A stretch of DNA of 64,000 nucleotides, from NCBI RefSeq assembly GCF_028657905.1, contig NZ_CP117781.1, positions 1,674,001 to 1,738,000 on the forward strand, written 5' to 3'. Source of the stretch: Burkholderia sp. FERM BP-3421 (GTDB taxonomy: Bacteria > Pseudomonadota > Gammaproteobacteria > Burkholderiales > Burkholderiaceae). A program made the translations under genes and the position numbers. Shown here piece by piece: positions 24,643 through 32,364 of the stretch. Below the pieces are notes generated by a model that was given only the letters and a program-made list of their open reading frames with translations, ran no database searches and was not told where the DNA came from. Every line of letters starts with the position of its first letter. The first letter of the stretch is position 1.

Positions 24643-25374
24643 ATGTCGCAGCGAGTGGTGTTGATGAGCAGTTCCCGTACCGATGCGCGGGGGTATCTCG
24701 AACACGCGGCCGAGCCGCTGCATGCGGTGCTGCGGCACGAAGCGCGCGAGGTGCTGTTCGTGCCGTACGCGGACGTCGCGCTCGATTTCGATGCCTACGA
24801 GGCGAAGGTGCGGGAGGCGCTGGCGGCGTTCGGCTATCGCGTCACGTCGATTCACCACGCGGCGGATCCGCTGGCCGCGCTCGAACGGGCCGAGGCGATC
24901 GCCGTGGGCGGCGGCAACACGTTCGCGCTGCTCAAGCGCCTGTACGACGCGGGGCTGGTCGAGGCGATGCGCGCGAAGGTCCGCGCGGGCACGCCCTACA
25001 TCGGCTGGAGCGCGGGCAGCAATGTCGCGTGCCCGACGATCCGCACCACCAACGACATGCCGATCGTCGCGCCGCCGACGCTGGACGCGCTGGGCCTCGT
25101 GCCGTTCCAGATCAATCCGCATTTCATCAGCGGCAAGCCGGCCGGCCATCATGGGGAGAGCCGCGAGGAGCGGCTGGGCGAGTTTCTCGAGATCAATGCG
25201 CCCGAGGCGGTGCTCGCGTTGCCCGAAGGCTCGGCGCTGCTGAGCGACGGGGTGCGCGGCACGGTGCTGGGCGCGCGCGGCGCGCTGCATTTCCGGCGCG
25301 CGACGCCGCCGGCGGCGCTGGCCGAGCATCACAGCTTCGACCTGGCGGACATCGTCGGCCCGGCCGCGCGCTGA
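24643..25374 (+). CDS. pepE: Dipeptidase E (alpha-aspartyl dipeptidase)
   Basis: A 243-residue peptidase S51 that splits dipeptides with N-terminal aspartate. The nucleophile serine is in GWSAGSNVACPTI. IAVGGGNTFALLKRLYDAGL and FQINPHFISGKPAGHHGESR (with the catalytic His and the acidic site residue) are the family blocks. ATG at 24643 starts the natural protein; a longer open frame upstream has no family match. The gene stands alone between divergent and downstream units, and its roughly 216-base upstream space is AT-richer than average and probably holds its promoter. Confidence 0.93.
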   Translation: MSQRVVLMSSSRTDARGYLEHAAEPLHAVLRHEAREVLFVPYADVALDFDAYEAKVREALAAFGYRVTSIHHAADPLAALERAEAIAVGGGNTFALLKRLYDAGLVEAMRAKVRAGTPYIGWSAGSNVACPTIRTTNDMPIVAPPTLDALGLVPFQINPHFISGKPAGHHGESREERLGEFLEINAPEAVLALPEGSALLSDGVRGTVLGARGALHFRRATPPAALAEHHSFDLADIVGPAAR

Positions 25375-25379
25375 AGGTG

Positions 25380-25395
25380 CCCGGCGCGCGCCGGG
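25380..25395. terminator. GC-rich palindrome after pepE
   Basis: A 16-base perfect palindrome, CCCGGCGCGCGCCGGG, begins six bases after the pepE stop. It lacks a T tract. It is a plausible but unproven terminator. Confidence 0.35.
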
Positions 25396-25508
25396 GGGGC
25401 GCCGATCATTGCAAATTTGTCATCGTGGGCTCATCGGACCGTGTCGATCGCCAGCCAGAATGGCCTCACTCGCACAACGAAGCGAGGAACCCACCAGGAG
25501 AAATCGCC

Positions 25509-25802
25509 ATGCAAAAATCGGCAAAACTGATCGCGCTCGCCGCTTCGCTCATGCTGTCCGCCGCGGCGTTCGCCGAGCTTCCGCCTTCCGCGCAGCCGGG
25601 CCCGAACGGCTCGAAGACCCGCGCGCAGGTACGCGCCGAACTCGTCGACGCGCAGCACCACGGCGTGATTCCCGCCAAGAAGACCGACTATCCGCCGAGC
25701 GCGGACACGATTCAGCAGAACCGCCGCAACCACGCGATCGCGAAACATGACGGACAACTGATCAAGGAGCCGACCGGCCAGGAATTGAACGCGTCGAAGT
25801 GA
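25509..25802 (+). CDS. DUF4148 small exported protein
   Basis: A 97-residue protein with a clean signal peptide (LIALAASLMLSAAAFAE). The mature part carries the DUF4148 signature TRAQVRAELVDAQHHGVIPA followed by KKTDYPPSADTIQQNRR. This family is abundant in Burkholderiaceae, usually as single small genes of unknown role in the cell envelope. A strong CCAGGAGAAA site precedes the ATG. It ends in front of a hairpin shared with a convergent lipoprotein gene. Confidence 0.9.
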   Translation: MQKSAKLIALAASLMLSAAAFAELPPSAQPGPNGSKTRAQVRAELVDAQHHGVIPAKKTDYPPSADTIQQNRRNHAIAKHDGQLIKEPTGQELNASK

Positions 25803-25855
25803 TGCGTGTTGATGCGGTGCGCAAAACCCGTTGGGGAATCGTTGCCGGAAACGAA

Positions 25856-25880
25856 ACGGGCCCCGCGATGCGGAGCCCGT
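25856..25880. terminator. Hairpin between convergent small genes
   Basis: Arms of 11 bases, ACGGGCCCCGC and GCGGAGCCCGT, with one mismatch and a three-base loop, lie between the convergent DUF4148 and lipoprotein genes. The left arm is preceded by GAAA. A bidirectional terminator is likely. Confidence 0.6.
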
Positions 25881-25931
25881 CGGGGCGGGGCGGAGGGCGT
25901 GTCGAGACCCGTCCGCCACCGGCGAGGCGGC

Positions 25932-26276
25932 TTACAGACAGGCGTTGATGTCGCTCGTCGCGCCGCCTGCGCCGCCGCCCGTGGCGCGGAAGCCGACCCA
26001 GGTCGCGGCATTGCCCGAGCGGGCGGGGCGCACCAGCGCGGCCGAGCCGTTAGGCGGCTGCTGGCCCGGCACGTAGACGTCCTTGGCGAGATCGTTGGCC
26101 AGGACTTCCTGCGAGATCACCTGCTGCTGGGACTTGTCGGCCCACGACTTCGCGATGCAGGCAGCCACGTCCTTGGCGGGCTTTTGGCTTTGTCCCACGC
26201 TCTGAACGTCTGCGGGCGGCTGCGCGGCGCATGCGGAAAGCGCCACAGTCAATGCGATAAGCGGTAGATATTTCAC
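25932..26276 (-). CDS. Small lipoprotein, 114 residues
   Basis: A short lipoprotein with lipobox ALTVALSACAAQ. The start is a GTG with GGGAGA seven bases upstream. The mature part has DVAACIAKSWADKSQQQVIS, which would pair a cysteine with the C-terminal NACL cysteine, and a glycine-rich stretch near the end. Similar small lipoproteins are scattered in Burkholderia genomes without assigned role. It is convergent with the DUF4148 gene. Confidence 0.75.
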   Translation of the reverse strand: MKYLPLIALTVALSACAAQPPADVQSVGQSQKPAKDVAACIAKSWADKSQQQVISQEVLANDLAKDVYVPGQQPPNGSAALVRPARSGNAATWVGFRATGGGAGGATSDINACL

Positions 26277-26518
26277 GTTATCTCCCTAGGGTTGTGGTTC
26301 GTGAGTGGGATTCAATCGGTGCTGCGATATGGTCTGATCGCGAACGACAAACGATGTTCCGGACAATCGGAAACAAGTTGTTAGCGCGCTTGCCAGGCAA
26401 GAAGACCTGTGTGCCCTGATCGCTGGTCCGGCGACGTGGCATGGTGGACGATCGTGCCGTGTGCAACGGCCGTGTCGATTGATGTGACGGATGCGACGAA
26501 ACGGGTTGGAACCGTCAG

Positions 26519-26555
26519 CCTACGCCATGTGGACTCTATGGCCGCTTGGCGTAGG
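26519..26555. repeat. Inverted repeat, 9-base arms
   Basis: CCTACGCCA (26519-26527) and TGGCGTAGG (26547-26555) are perfect complements with a 19-base loop. It is not followed by a T run and is not next to a gene end. It may be a regulatory hairpin or a mobile-element end. Confidence 0.5.
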
Positions 26556-27002
26556 GAGCGTGCTGAACGGTGGCCCCGTCGCGTTGTCAGAATCCATCAT
26601 GGCAAAAAATAACGCGCCTGACTGTTAAGCAGGTTTAAATACTGCCCGCACATTGTCATAGATTGTTTGACGCGGTAGCGAATCCGAACTTAAACTCGGA
26701 CTATTACGAATTAGGGGCATTTGCCTTGGACAGCAGCAGTCGTCGATTTCCGAACAGTTTCCCCGCCTGACCGGCAGAACGCCCGCCTATCGCCGCCGTT
26801 CCGCCAGCAGGCAGACGGTGCGCGCCGAAGTTCGAACTTCCCGTTTTTGCACCCGAGTATCGCCAGACGCCGGACATGCGCTCGCGCATCCGGCGCGTTG
26901 TCGCGCAAGCCCGATCCTTGCGCGGCGAGCTGCGCCCGCCTGCCGCGCCGCCGAGCGTGGACAGTCGATCCGATCGGACCATACAACCTGGAAGGAGCCG
27001 CC

Positions 27003-27062
27003 ATGCCCGGTAGTGACAGTGACCCTTATCCCTTACGCCGCTTGAACCCCTTGCGCGCGTAA
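27003..27062 (+). CDS. Possible 19-residue leader peptide
   Basis: The frame encodes MPGSDSDPYPLRRLNPLRA and is preceded by GGAAGGAGCC, five bases before the ATG, which is one of the best ribosome binding sites in the region. It stops 113 bases before the next small ORF. Such a layout is typical of a leader peptide or an independent small protein. No family is known to me. Confidence 0.35.
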   Translation: MPGSDSDPYPLRRLNPLRA

Positions 27063-27175
27063 CGGCGCCCCACGGTTTCCGCCCGTCATCTGTCCAGCCT
27101 GCCTGGCGATGTGTGTCGTGATCCCGCCGGGTTGCCGGCCGCGCGATCCATCCGTTCGAATCACGGAGGTCTACG

Positions 27176-27325
27176 ATGCACTTCGCTCTTCTCGTTTCCG
27201 ATCTGCCGCACGTCGCCGAATCGCGTGCCTACTACGATTCCCTGCTGTCGCTCGACGGCGGCGCGCCGCGGCGCCGGAGCCTGTTCGCGGCATGCCGCGA
27301 CGCGCTCAAGGCGCTGTTCCACTGA
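27176..27325 (+). CDS. Small ORF, 49 residues
   Basis: The ATG follows CACGGAGGT by six bases, a near-perfect ribosome binding site. The product begins MHFALLVSDLPHVAESRAYY, contains an Arg-rich PRRRS segment and ends in RDALKALFH. There is one cysteine. The stop is followed within 25 bases by a strong hairpin with a T-rich tail, which supports a real transcript that ends here. I recognise no family. Confidence 0.5.
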   Translation: MHFALLVSDLPHVAESRAYYDSLLSLDGGAPRRRSLFAACRDALKALFH

Positions 27326-27349
27326 TCCCGCAGTACGCTGATTGACCCG

Positions 27350-27377
27350 GGCCCGCCGGTGTTGCCGCCGGCGGGCC
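27350..27377. terminator. Strong hairpin terminator
   Basis: GGCCCGCCGG and CCGGCGGGCC form a 10-base stem with an 8-base loop, followed on the plus strand by GTTTGCCTTT. It lies between the plus-strand small ORF and the minus-strand channel gene that ends at 27406, and may serve both. Confidence 0.75.
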
Positions 27378-27405
27378 GTTTGCCTTTGGTCGCGGCGCGC
27401 CGCGT

Positions 27406-29205
27406 TCAGCCGCGGCCCGGGTCCGATGGCGTCGTCGCGCGTCGTCTCATGAGGCCGGGCGTGAACGCGCGCAGCCGCTCGCGCTTCAGTTCGTCGTCGA
27501 AATGCAGGCGCGCGGGCTTGACGAGGTCGCTGCGCGACACCATGCCGACGAGCCGCATCGAGGTCGCATCGGCGACCACCGGCAGGCGTTCGAGGCCATC
27601 CACCGCCAGCCGCGTCGCGACGAGCCGGCAACTCTCGGCCGGCAGGGCGAAAGCGGGCGCGGTCCCGATCAGCGCCTCGCTGACGCGGGCGTCCGGCGCG
27701 AGCGTCGCGCAGGCGCGCATCAGGCCGTCGCGCGCCAGCATGCCGAGCAGCACGCCGTCGCGTTGCACCGGATAGGCGCGATGCATCTGGTCCGCGCCGA
27801 AGAAGCGCTCGCGCGCGTCGTTCACCGGCAGATCCGCGTCGATCGCGGTGATCGCGTGCGACATCACTTCGGCGACGTCATGGCGTTCGAGCGGATCGAC
27901 GCCATATTCCCGATAGATGTGATGGCCGCGCCGCGCGATCTTCTCGGTCATGATCGAGCGCTTCATCACGGCGGTCGCGAAACCGTGGGCGGCCAGCGTG
28001 GCCGTCAGCAGCGGCAGCAGCGCCTGGGTGTCGTGCGTGAGGCCGAAGGCGAACACGATCGCGGTCAGCGGCGCGCCGAGCGTGGCGCCCAGCGTCGCCG
28101 CCATGCACACGAGCGGCCACAGCGCGGGATCGCCGCCTGGCAGCCACGGGGCGAGCAGGGCGCCGAGCCCGGCGCCGAGCATCAGCAGCGGCGCGAGCAC
28201 GCCGCCCGAGGTGCCCGAGCCCAGCGCGAAGACCCAGATCACCGCCTTGACGACGAGGATCGCGAGCGCGATCCGCAAGGCGAGGTGCTGATGCAGCAGG
28301 TCGCCGATCACGTCGTAGCCGACGCCGAGCGCGCGCGGCGCGATCCATCCGCCGACGCCGACCACGAGGCCGCCCAGCGCGGGCCACCACATCCAATGCA
28401 CGGGCAGTTTGGCGAAGCCGTCCTCGATCCGGTACAGCGCGGCGGACAGCCCGCTCGCGAGCGCGCCCGACAGCACGCCCGCGATCAGGCATGAGCCGAG
28501 CGCGAGCGCGGTGGGCGGCGCGGTTTCGAGCGGGAACAGCGGACCGGCGCCGAAATAGAGCGTGCGAGCGAAGCCGGCGACGGCGCACGCGAGTGCGACG
28601 GGCAGGAAACTGCGCGGCCGCCATTCGAACAGCAGCAGCTCGACGGCGAGCAGCACCGCCGCCACCGGGGTGCCGAACACGGCGGTCATGCCGGCCGTCG
28701 CGCCGGCGACGAGCAGCGTCTTGCGTTCGGCCGCGGTGACGGAGAAGAACTGCGCGCTCAGCGAGCCGAGCGCGCCGCCCGTCATGATGATCGGGCCTTC
28801 CGCGCCGAACGGCCCGCCGCTGCCGATCGCGATGCCGGACGCCAGCGGCTTCAGGATCGCGACCTTGGGCGACATCCGGCTCTTGCCGAACAGGATCGCC
28901 TCGATCGCTTCGGGAATGCCGTGGCCGCGGATCCTGTCCGAGCCGAAACGCGCGATCAGGCCGACCACGAGGCCGCCCAGCACCGGCACGACGATCACCC
29001 ACGCGCCGAGGGTGTGGCCGGCGGGCGAGCGCTCGGCGAACGACCATTGCTGGAAGAAGAACAGGTTCGTGAACAGGCGGATCAGGTTGAGCAGCACGAT
29101 GGCCGCGGCGGTGCTGAGCAGGCCGATGCCGGCGGCGAGCAGGGCGACGCGCGGCAGCGCGGCGTTGGTGGCGTAATCGCGCCGATGGGAATGAGCGGGG
29201 TTCAT
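27406..29205 (-). CDS. ClC-family chloride channel/transporter with CBS domains
   Basis: A 599-residue voltage-gated ClC-type anion protein. Selectivity-filter elements are present: GSGGPFGAEGPIIMTGGALG (the GxEGP region, here GAEGP) and FALGSGTSGGVLAPLLMLGA. About ten membrane segments lie in residues 20-430. The C-terminal 150 residues hold two CBS domains (VAEVMSHAITAIDADLPVND and LERLPVVADATSMRLVGMVS). These proteins exchange Cl- (or fluoride or nitrate) with protons, often for acid or osmotic stress. It starts seven bases after the MarR gene on the same strand, so the two form an operon under the MarR operator. Confidence 0.93.
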   Translation of the reverse strand: MNPAHSHRRDYATNAALPRVALLAAGIGLLSTAAAIVLLNLIRLFTNLFFFQQWSFAERSPAGHTLGAWVIVVPVLGGLVVGLIARFGSDRIRGHGIPEAIEAILFGKSRMSPKVAILKPLASGIAIGSGGPFGAEGPIIMTGGALGSLSAQFFSVTAAERKTLLVAGATAGMTAVFGTPVAAVLLAVELLLFEWRPRSFLPVALACAVAGFARTLYFGAGPLFPLETAPPTALALGSCLIAGVLSGALASGLSAALYRIEDGFAKLPVHWMWWPALGGLVVGVGGWIAPRALGVGYDVIGDLLHQHLALRIALAILVVKAVIWVFALGSGTSGGVLAPLLMLGAGLGALLAPWLPGGDPALWPLVCMAATLGATLGAPLTAIVFAFGLTHDTQALLPLLTATLAAHGFATAVMKRSIMTEKIARRGHHIYREYGVDPLERHDVAEVMSHAITAIDADLPVNDARERFFGADQMHRAYPVQRDGVLLGMLARDGLMRACATLAPDARVSEALIGTAPAFALPAESCRLVATRLAVDGLERLPVVADATSMRLVGMVSRSDLVKPARLHFDDELKRERLRAFTPGLMRRRATTPSDPGRG

Positions 29206-29212
29206 GGACGCA

Positions 29213-29632
29213 TCAGAAATCGATCTGGGGAACCTGGAATGCGCCGCGCAGCGACTTCAGCTCCGCGCGATGCAGTTCGGCCAGGCGGGCGAGGAGCTTC
29301 TCGCCGGCTTTTTGCAGGTGGACCTCGACCTGCCGGCGGTCGGTCTCGCTCGGCCGGCGGCGCACGAGCCCCAGCGCCTCGCAGCGCGAGACCAGCGCGA
29401 CCACGCCGTGATGCTGCGCCTGCAGGCGCTCGGCCAGTTCGCCGACGGTGGCCCACTCCCGCTCCGGATAGCCCTTGATGTGCAGCAGCAGCAGGTATTG
29501 CAGCGGCGTCACGCCTTCGCTTTGCGCGGCGCGCTCGGAGAAGCGCTCGAAGCGGCGCATCTGGTAGCGGAATTCCGACAACTGCTCGAAATCCGTCTTG
29601 CGAAGCTCACGCGCGGAGGGGGGAGACGTCAT
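29213..29632 (-). CDS. MarR-family transcriptional regulator
   Basis: A 139-residue winged-helix regulator. The DNA-binding part includes VTPLQYLLLLHIKGYPER, then TVGELAERLQAQHHGVVALV as the recognition region, and the wing LGLVRRRPSETDRRQVEVHL. It precedes the ClC channel gene by seven bases. A perfect 9-base palindromic site lies 34 bases upstream of its start, which suggests autorepression and control of the channel gene. Confidence 0.92.
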   Translation of the reverse strand: MTSPPSARELRKTDFEQLSEFRYQMRRFERFSERAAQSEGVTPLQYLLLLHIKGYPEREWATVGELAERLQAQHHGVVALVSRCEALGLVRRRPSETDRRQVEVHLQKAGEKLLARLAELHRAELKSLRGAFQVPQIDF

Positions 29633-29665
29633 GATGGCGCAACCTGTCCTGAACCGGAAACCGCG

Positions 29666-29688
29666 AATATATCATGATTTGATATATT
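29666..29688. promoter_or_regulatory. Palindromic operator upstream of marR-clc
   Basis: AATATATCA and TGATATATT are perfect complements separated by TGATT. This AT-rich 23-base site is conspicuous in the GC-rich surroundings and has the size of a MarR-family operator. It lies just upstream of the MarR gene. Confidence 0.75.
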
Positions 29689-29979
29689 GACTCAGGCGGG
29701 TTGCGCGGCGTGCCGCTGGGCGTCCGGTGTGGGCGGATGCGTCGAGATGCGGCGATACAGGTCGGTCGCGATACCCGCCAGGCGTTCGTCGTCGTTCACG
29801 ACCGGATCGTCGGGGCGGTGATGCGTGATCGGCGGACCGATCCCGGGCGCGTCGGGCCGGCACCGCGCGGCGAACACGACGCCATCGCCCGGAAAAGCCC
29901 CGCGATGCCGCCTTGGCCGAAGCCCGCATGACGGTCGGTGATGCAAGGCCCGCGCCCTCGCGTTCGCGGAACGCATGCC
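29689..29979. other. Intergenic stretch with a doubtful minus-strand frame
   Basis: A minus-strand frame at 29692-29976 gives 94 codons whose last half (ending YRRISTHPPTPDAQRHAAQP) has protein-like composition. It has no ribosome binding site and no recognisable family. It could be a 3' gene remnant. Otherwise the stretch holds nothing I can name. Confidence 0.4.
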
Positions 29980-31467
29980 TTATCGCAGCCGGATGATCGT
30001 CGACTTCAACTCCGTGTACTTCTCGAGCGCATGCAGGGAATTGTCGCGGCCGTTGCCCGATTCCTTGAAGCCGCCGAACGGGAAATTCATGTCGTCGGTT
30101 TCCTCGTAGCCGTTCACCCATACCGTACCGGCCCGCAGCCGGCGCGCGGTTTCATGCGCGGTCGCGAGGTCGGCCGTCCATACCGACGCCGCGAGCCCGT
30201 AGCACGTATCGTTCGCAAGCGTGACGGCCTCGTCGAGATCGTCGAATGCCGTCACCGCGAGCACGGGGCCGAAAATCTCCTCGCGCACGATGCGCGCGTC
30301 GGCGCGCGGACAATCGAACACGGTCGGTTCGATATACAGCCCGCCGCTCGCCGTGCGCACGCGTTCGCCGCCCGCGAGCAACGTTGCCTCGCCGCGCCCC
30401 GCATCGATGTATTCGAGGACGCGGTCGACTTGTGCGGCGTCGATCAGGCTGCCCATCCGCGTCATGGGCGAGAGCGGATCGCCGGGCGCGTACTCGGGCG
30501 CGATCGCGAGCACGCGCGCGAGGAAGGCGTCGCGGATCGCGCGATGGACGAGCAGCCGGGAGCCGGCGGTGCACATCTGCCCGGTGTTGTAGAACACCGC
30601 GTGCGCGACGGTGCGCGCCGCGCGTTCGAGATCGGCGCAGTCGGGCAGCACGATCTGCGGCGACTTGCCGCCGAGCTCGAGCCACGCGCGCTTCAGGTTT
30701 GAATCGGCCGCGCAGCGCGCGACCTGGCGGCCGACCGCGGTTGATCCGGTAAACGCGATGCAGTCGACATCGGGATGGCGCGCGAGCGCCTCGCCCGCGT
30801 CGCCGAAGCCCGGCAGCACATTGAGCACGCCGGCCGGCAGGCCGGCTTGCGCCGCGAGCGCGGCGAGCCGCAGCGCACTCAGCGGCGATTTCTCCGACGG
30901 CTTCAGCACGACGCTGTTGCCGGCCGCGAGCGCGGGCGCGCATTTCCACATCGCGATCATCGCCGGGAAATTCCACGGCACGATCGCCGCGACCACGCCG
31001 ACCGGCTCGCGCGTGACGAGGCCGACGAGATGCGGGTCGGTTGGCGCGACTTCGCCGCCGATCTTGTCGATCGCCTCCGCGAACCATTCGATGCAATACG
31101 CGCTGGCGGGGATGTCGACCGCGGTCGTGTCGCCGATCGGCTTGCCGGTGTCGAGCGTTTCGAGCAGCGCGAGGTCGCCCGCATGCTCGCGCACGAGTGC
31201 GGCCCAGCGCAGCAGCACACGCTTGCGCTCGCGCGGCGTTGCGCAGCGCCACGCGCCGGCGTCGAACGCGCGCCGAGCAGCGTGCACCGCGACGTCGGCG
31301 TCGGCTTGCCGACAGCGTGCGACTTGCGCGAGCGTCCGGCCGTCGACCGGGCTCACGCTCGCGAAGGTCGCGCCGTCGTGGGCATCGCGGAACGCGCCGT
31401 CGATGAACGCGCGGGATTCGATCTCGAGATAGTCGGCGCGGATGCGCCAGGCGTCGTGGGTCTGCAT
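29980..31467 (-). CDS. Aldehyde dehydrogenase, PuuC/KauB-like (omega-amino or guanidino aldehyde)
   Basis: A 495-residue NAD(P)-dependent aldehyde dehydrogenase. The general-base glutamate is in WLELGGKSPQIV and the nucleophile cysteine in FYNTGQMCTAGSRLLV. The cofactor region has VVAAIVPWNFPAMIAMWKCA and FTGSTAVGR. Overall it resembles PuuC (4-gamma-glutamylamino-butanal) and Pseudomonas KauB (4-guanidinobutyraldehyde). It lies 18 bases after a thioesterase gene, in a unit with a TTGAA-N6-TTCAA operator. With AruI-like and AruH-like enzymes in the same putative regulon, oxidation of 4-guanidinobutyraldehyde to 4-guanidinobutyrate is the best guess; other omega-substituted aldehydes are possible. 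Confidence 0.9.
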   Translation of the reverse strand: MQTHDAWRIRADYLEIESRAFIDGAFRDAHDGATFASVSPVDGRTLAQVARCRQADADVAVHAARRAFDAGAWRCATPRERKRVLLRWAALVREHAGDLALLETLDTGKPIGDTTAVDIPASAYCIEWFAEAIDKIGGEVAPTDPHLVGLVTREPVGVVAAIVPWNFPAMIAMWKCAPALAAGNSVVLKPSEKSPLSALRLAALAAQAGLPAGVLNVLPGFGDAGEALARHPDVDCIAFTGSTAVGRQVARCAADSNLKRAWLELGGKSPQIVLPDCADLERAARTVAHAVFYNTGQMCTAGSRLLVHRAIRDAFLARVLAIAPEYAPGDPLSPMTRMGSLIDAAQVDRVLEYIDAGRGEATLLAGGERVRTASGGLYIEPTVFDCPRADARIVREEIFGPVLAVTAFDDLDEAVTLANDTCYGLAASVWTADLATAHETARRLRAGTVWVNGYEETDDMNFPFGGFKESGNGRDNSLHALEKYTELKSTIIRLR

Positions 31468-31485
31468 GGCGGGCTCCGGGAGCGA

Positions 31486-32058
31486 TCAGCGGGATGCGGT
31501 GCGGCGGATCGCGATCGCGCGACCCGCGTGAGGTTCGCGCGGCGTGCGCGCATGCTCGGCATGAATGGCGGCGAGATGGCGGCGAAGCGGCTCGGGAAAC
31601 GGCGTCGACCGCTTCGCGCGCCGATCGACGTGCGTCAGCAACTGTTCGCCGGTCGCGAGCAGCGCGCCCGTCGTTGCGTGATGCATCGAATGGAACACGT
31701 GCAGGCGCCGGTCGTCGAGGTCCAGCAGCTGCAGCGTGAGCCTGAGCGGCGCGCCGAGCATCGCCTCGCCGAGATGCCGGAGATGCGTTTCCGCCGAATA
31801 GATCGAGCAGCCGGCCTCGCGATAGTCGTCGTCGACGCCGAAGTAGCGGAAGAACGCATCGCTGTTGTCGCCGAACACGAGCAGGTAGCAGGATTCGCTC
31901 ATGTGGCCGTTGTAGTCGACCCATTCGGGCTGCACGACGCAGCGGTGCAGTTCGAGCGGCGTCGCGATCGGCGCGTCCGGGTCGTACGGGCGCGCCTTTT
32001 GTCCTTCGTAAGCCGAGCGCAGGCGCGGCTCGGCGTCGGGGCTGAGTGGGTTCGTCAT
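31486..32058 (-). CDS. Hot-dog thioesterase, betainyl-CoA thioesterase-like
   Basis: A 190-residue hot-dog-fold thioesterase. VVQPEWVDYNGHMSESCYLL is the active-site region, and YSAETHLRHLGEAMLGAPLR with RLHVFHSMHHATTGALLAT follows. These blocks strongly resemble the betainyl-CoA thioesterase domain that is free or fused to L-carnitine dehydrogenase in carnitine catabolism. It would hydrolyse a short, positively charged acyl-CoA. ATG at 32058 has GGAGTG upstream; a GTG nine bases earlier is the alternative. It is the first gene of the unit with the aldehyde dehydrogenase, diverging from the porin gene. A guanidino-acyl-CoA is a charge analogue of betainyl-CoA, which fits the context, but that is inference. 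Confidence 0.85.
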   Translation of the reverse strand: MTNPLSPDAEPRLRSAYEGQKARPYDPDAPIATPLELHRCVVQPEWVDYNGHMSESCYLLVFGDNSDAFFRYFGVDDDYREAGCSIYSAETHLRHLGEAMLGAPLRLTLQLLDLDDRRLHVFHSMHHATTGALLATGEQLLTHVDRRAKRSTPFPEPLRRHLAAIHAEHARTPREPHAGRAIAIRRTASR

Positions 32059-32139
32059 CCAGTGCACTCCGAAGTTCGGGGCGCCCGCGCATCGTTCGTA
32101 CGCTGCGCACGAAATAGGCGGTTCGCGGGTTGCCGGATG

Positions 32140-32168
32140 ATGGTATTACGGGTTGAACGTTTTTTCAA
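32140..32168 (-). promoter_or_regulatory. Promoter with overlapping TTGAA-N6-TTCAA operator (thioesterase unit)
   Basis: On the minus strand a -35 box TTGAAA and a -10 box TACCAT are 17 bases apart. The inverted repeat TTGAA-N6-TTCAA (32153-32168) covers the -35 box. The same arrangement occurs at three further promoters in the window. Confidence 0.7.
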
Positions 32169-32185
32169 TAAAGACGTGACCCATG

Positions 32186-32199
32186 CAGGTAAACACCTG
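32186..32199. repeat. Inverted repeat between divergent promoters
   Basis: CAGGT and ACCTG are separated by AAAC. The site lies between the two operator-bearing promoters of the thioesterase and porin units and could bind a second regulator. The arms are short, so chance is possible. Confidence 0.35.
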
Positions 32200-32221
32200 T
32201 GCCGATTCACGATCCATCGGA

Positions 32222-32250
32222 TTGAACATTCATTCAACAAAATCTATACT
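32222..32250 (+). promoter_or_regulatory. Promoter with overlapping TTGAA-N6-TTCAA operator (porin unit)
   Basis: The -35 box TTGAAC (32222-32227) and -10 box TATACT (32245-32250) are 17 bases apart. The inverted repeat TTGAA-N6-TTCAA at 32222-32237 overlaps the -35 box. The porin ATG follows at 32365. Confidence 0.8.
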
Positions 32251-32364
32251 CGCCAGCGCCGCGATGCCGTTTCCGATCTGGATGCGAATGGGGATGCGAA
32301 GCAGGCGGGCGGCATTTCCCGAACGACGAAATCGATCCGCCCCGCGGGGCCTGGAGACACCGGA

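Larger units (their letters stand above)
26277..27175. other. Long intergenic stretch with two tiny ORFs near its right end
   Basis: About 900 bases with no ordinary gene. The left half is unusually AT-rich for this genome, especially 26590-26720, with TTAAACT, TTAAATA and similar motifs. An inverted repeat sits at 26519-26555. A 19-codon frame with a strong ribosome binding site lies at 27003-27062, and a 49-codon frame starts at 27176. Longer frames on either strand around 26704-27062 lack start signals and family matches. A regulatory RNA could sit here, but I cannot define one. Confidence 0.5.

Noticed and set aside
22171..25332. A minus-strand frame of over 1,000 codons
   Set aside because: Most of it is a shadow of the phosphodiesterase-like lipoprotein and of pepE. 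Only its last 65 codons are a real lipoprotein gene, annotated separately.
29692..29976. A 94-codon minus-strand gene upstream of the aldehyde dehydrogenase unit
   Set aside because: No ribosome binding site, no family and poor N-terminal composition; treated as part of an intergenic stretch.
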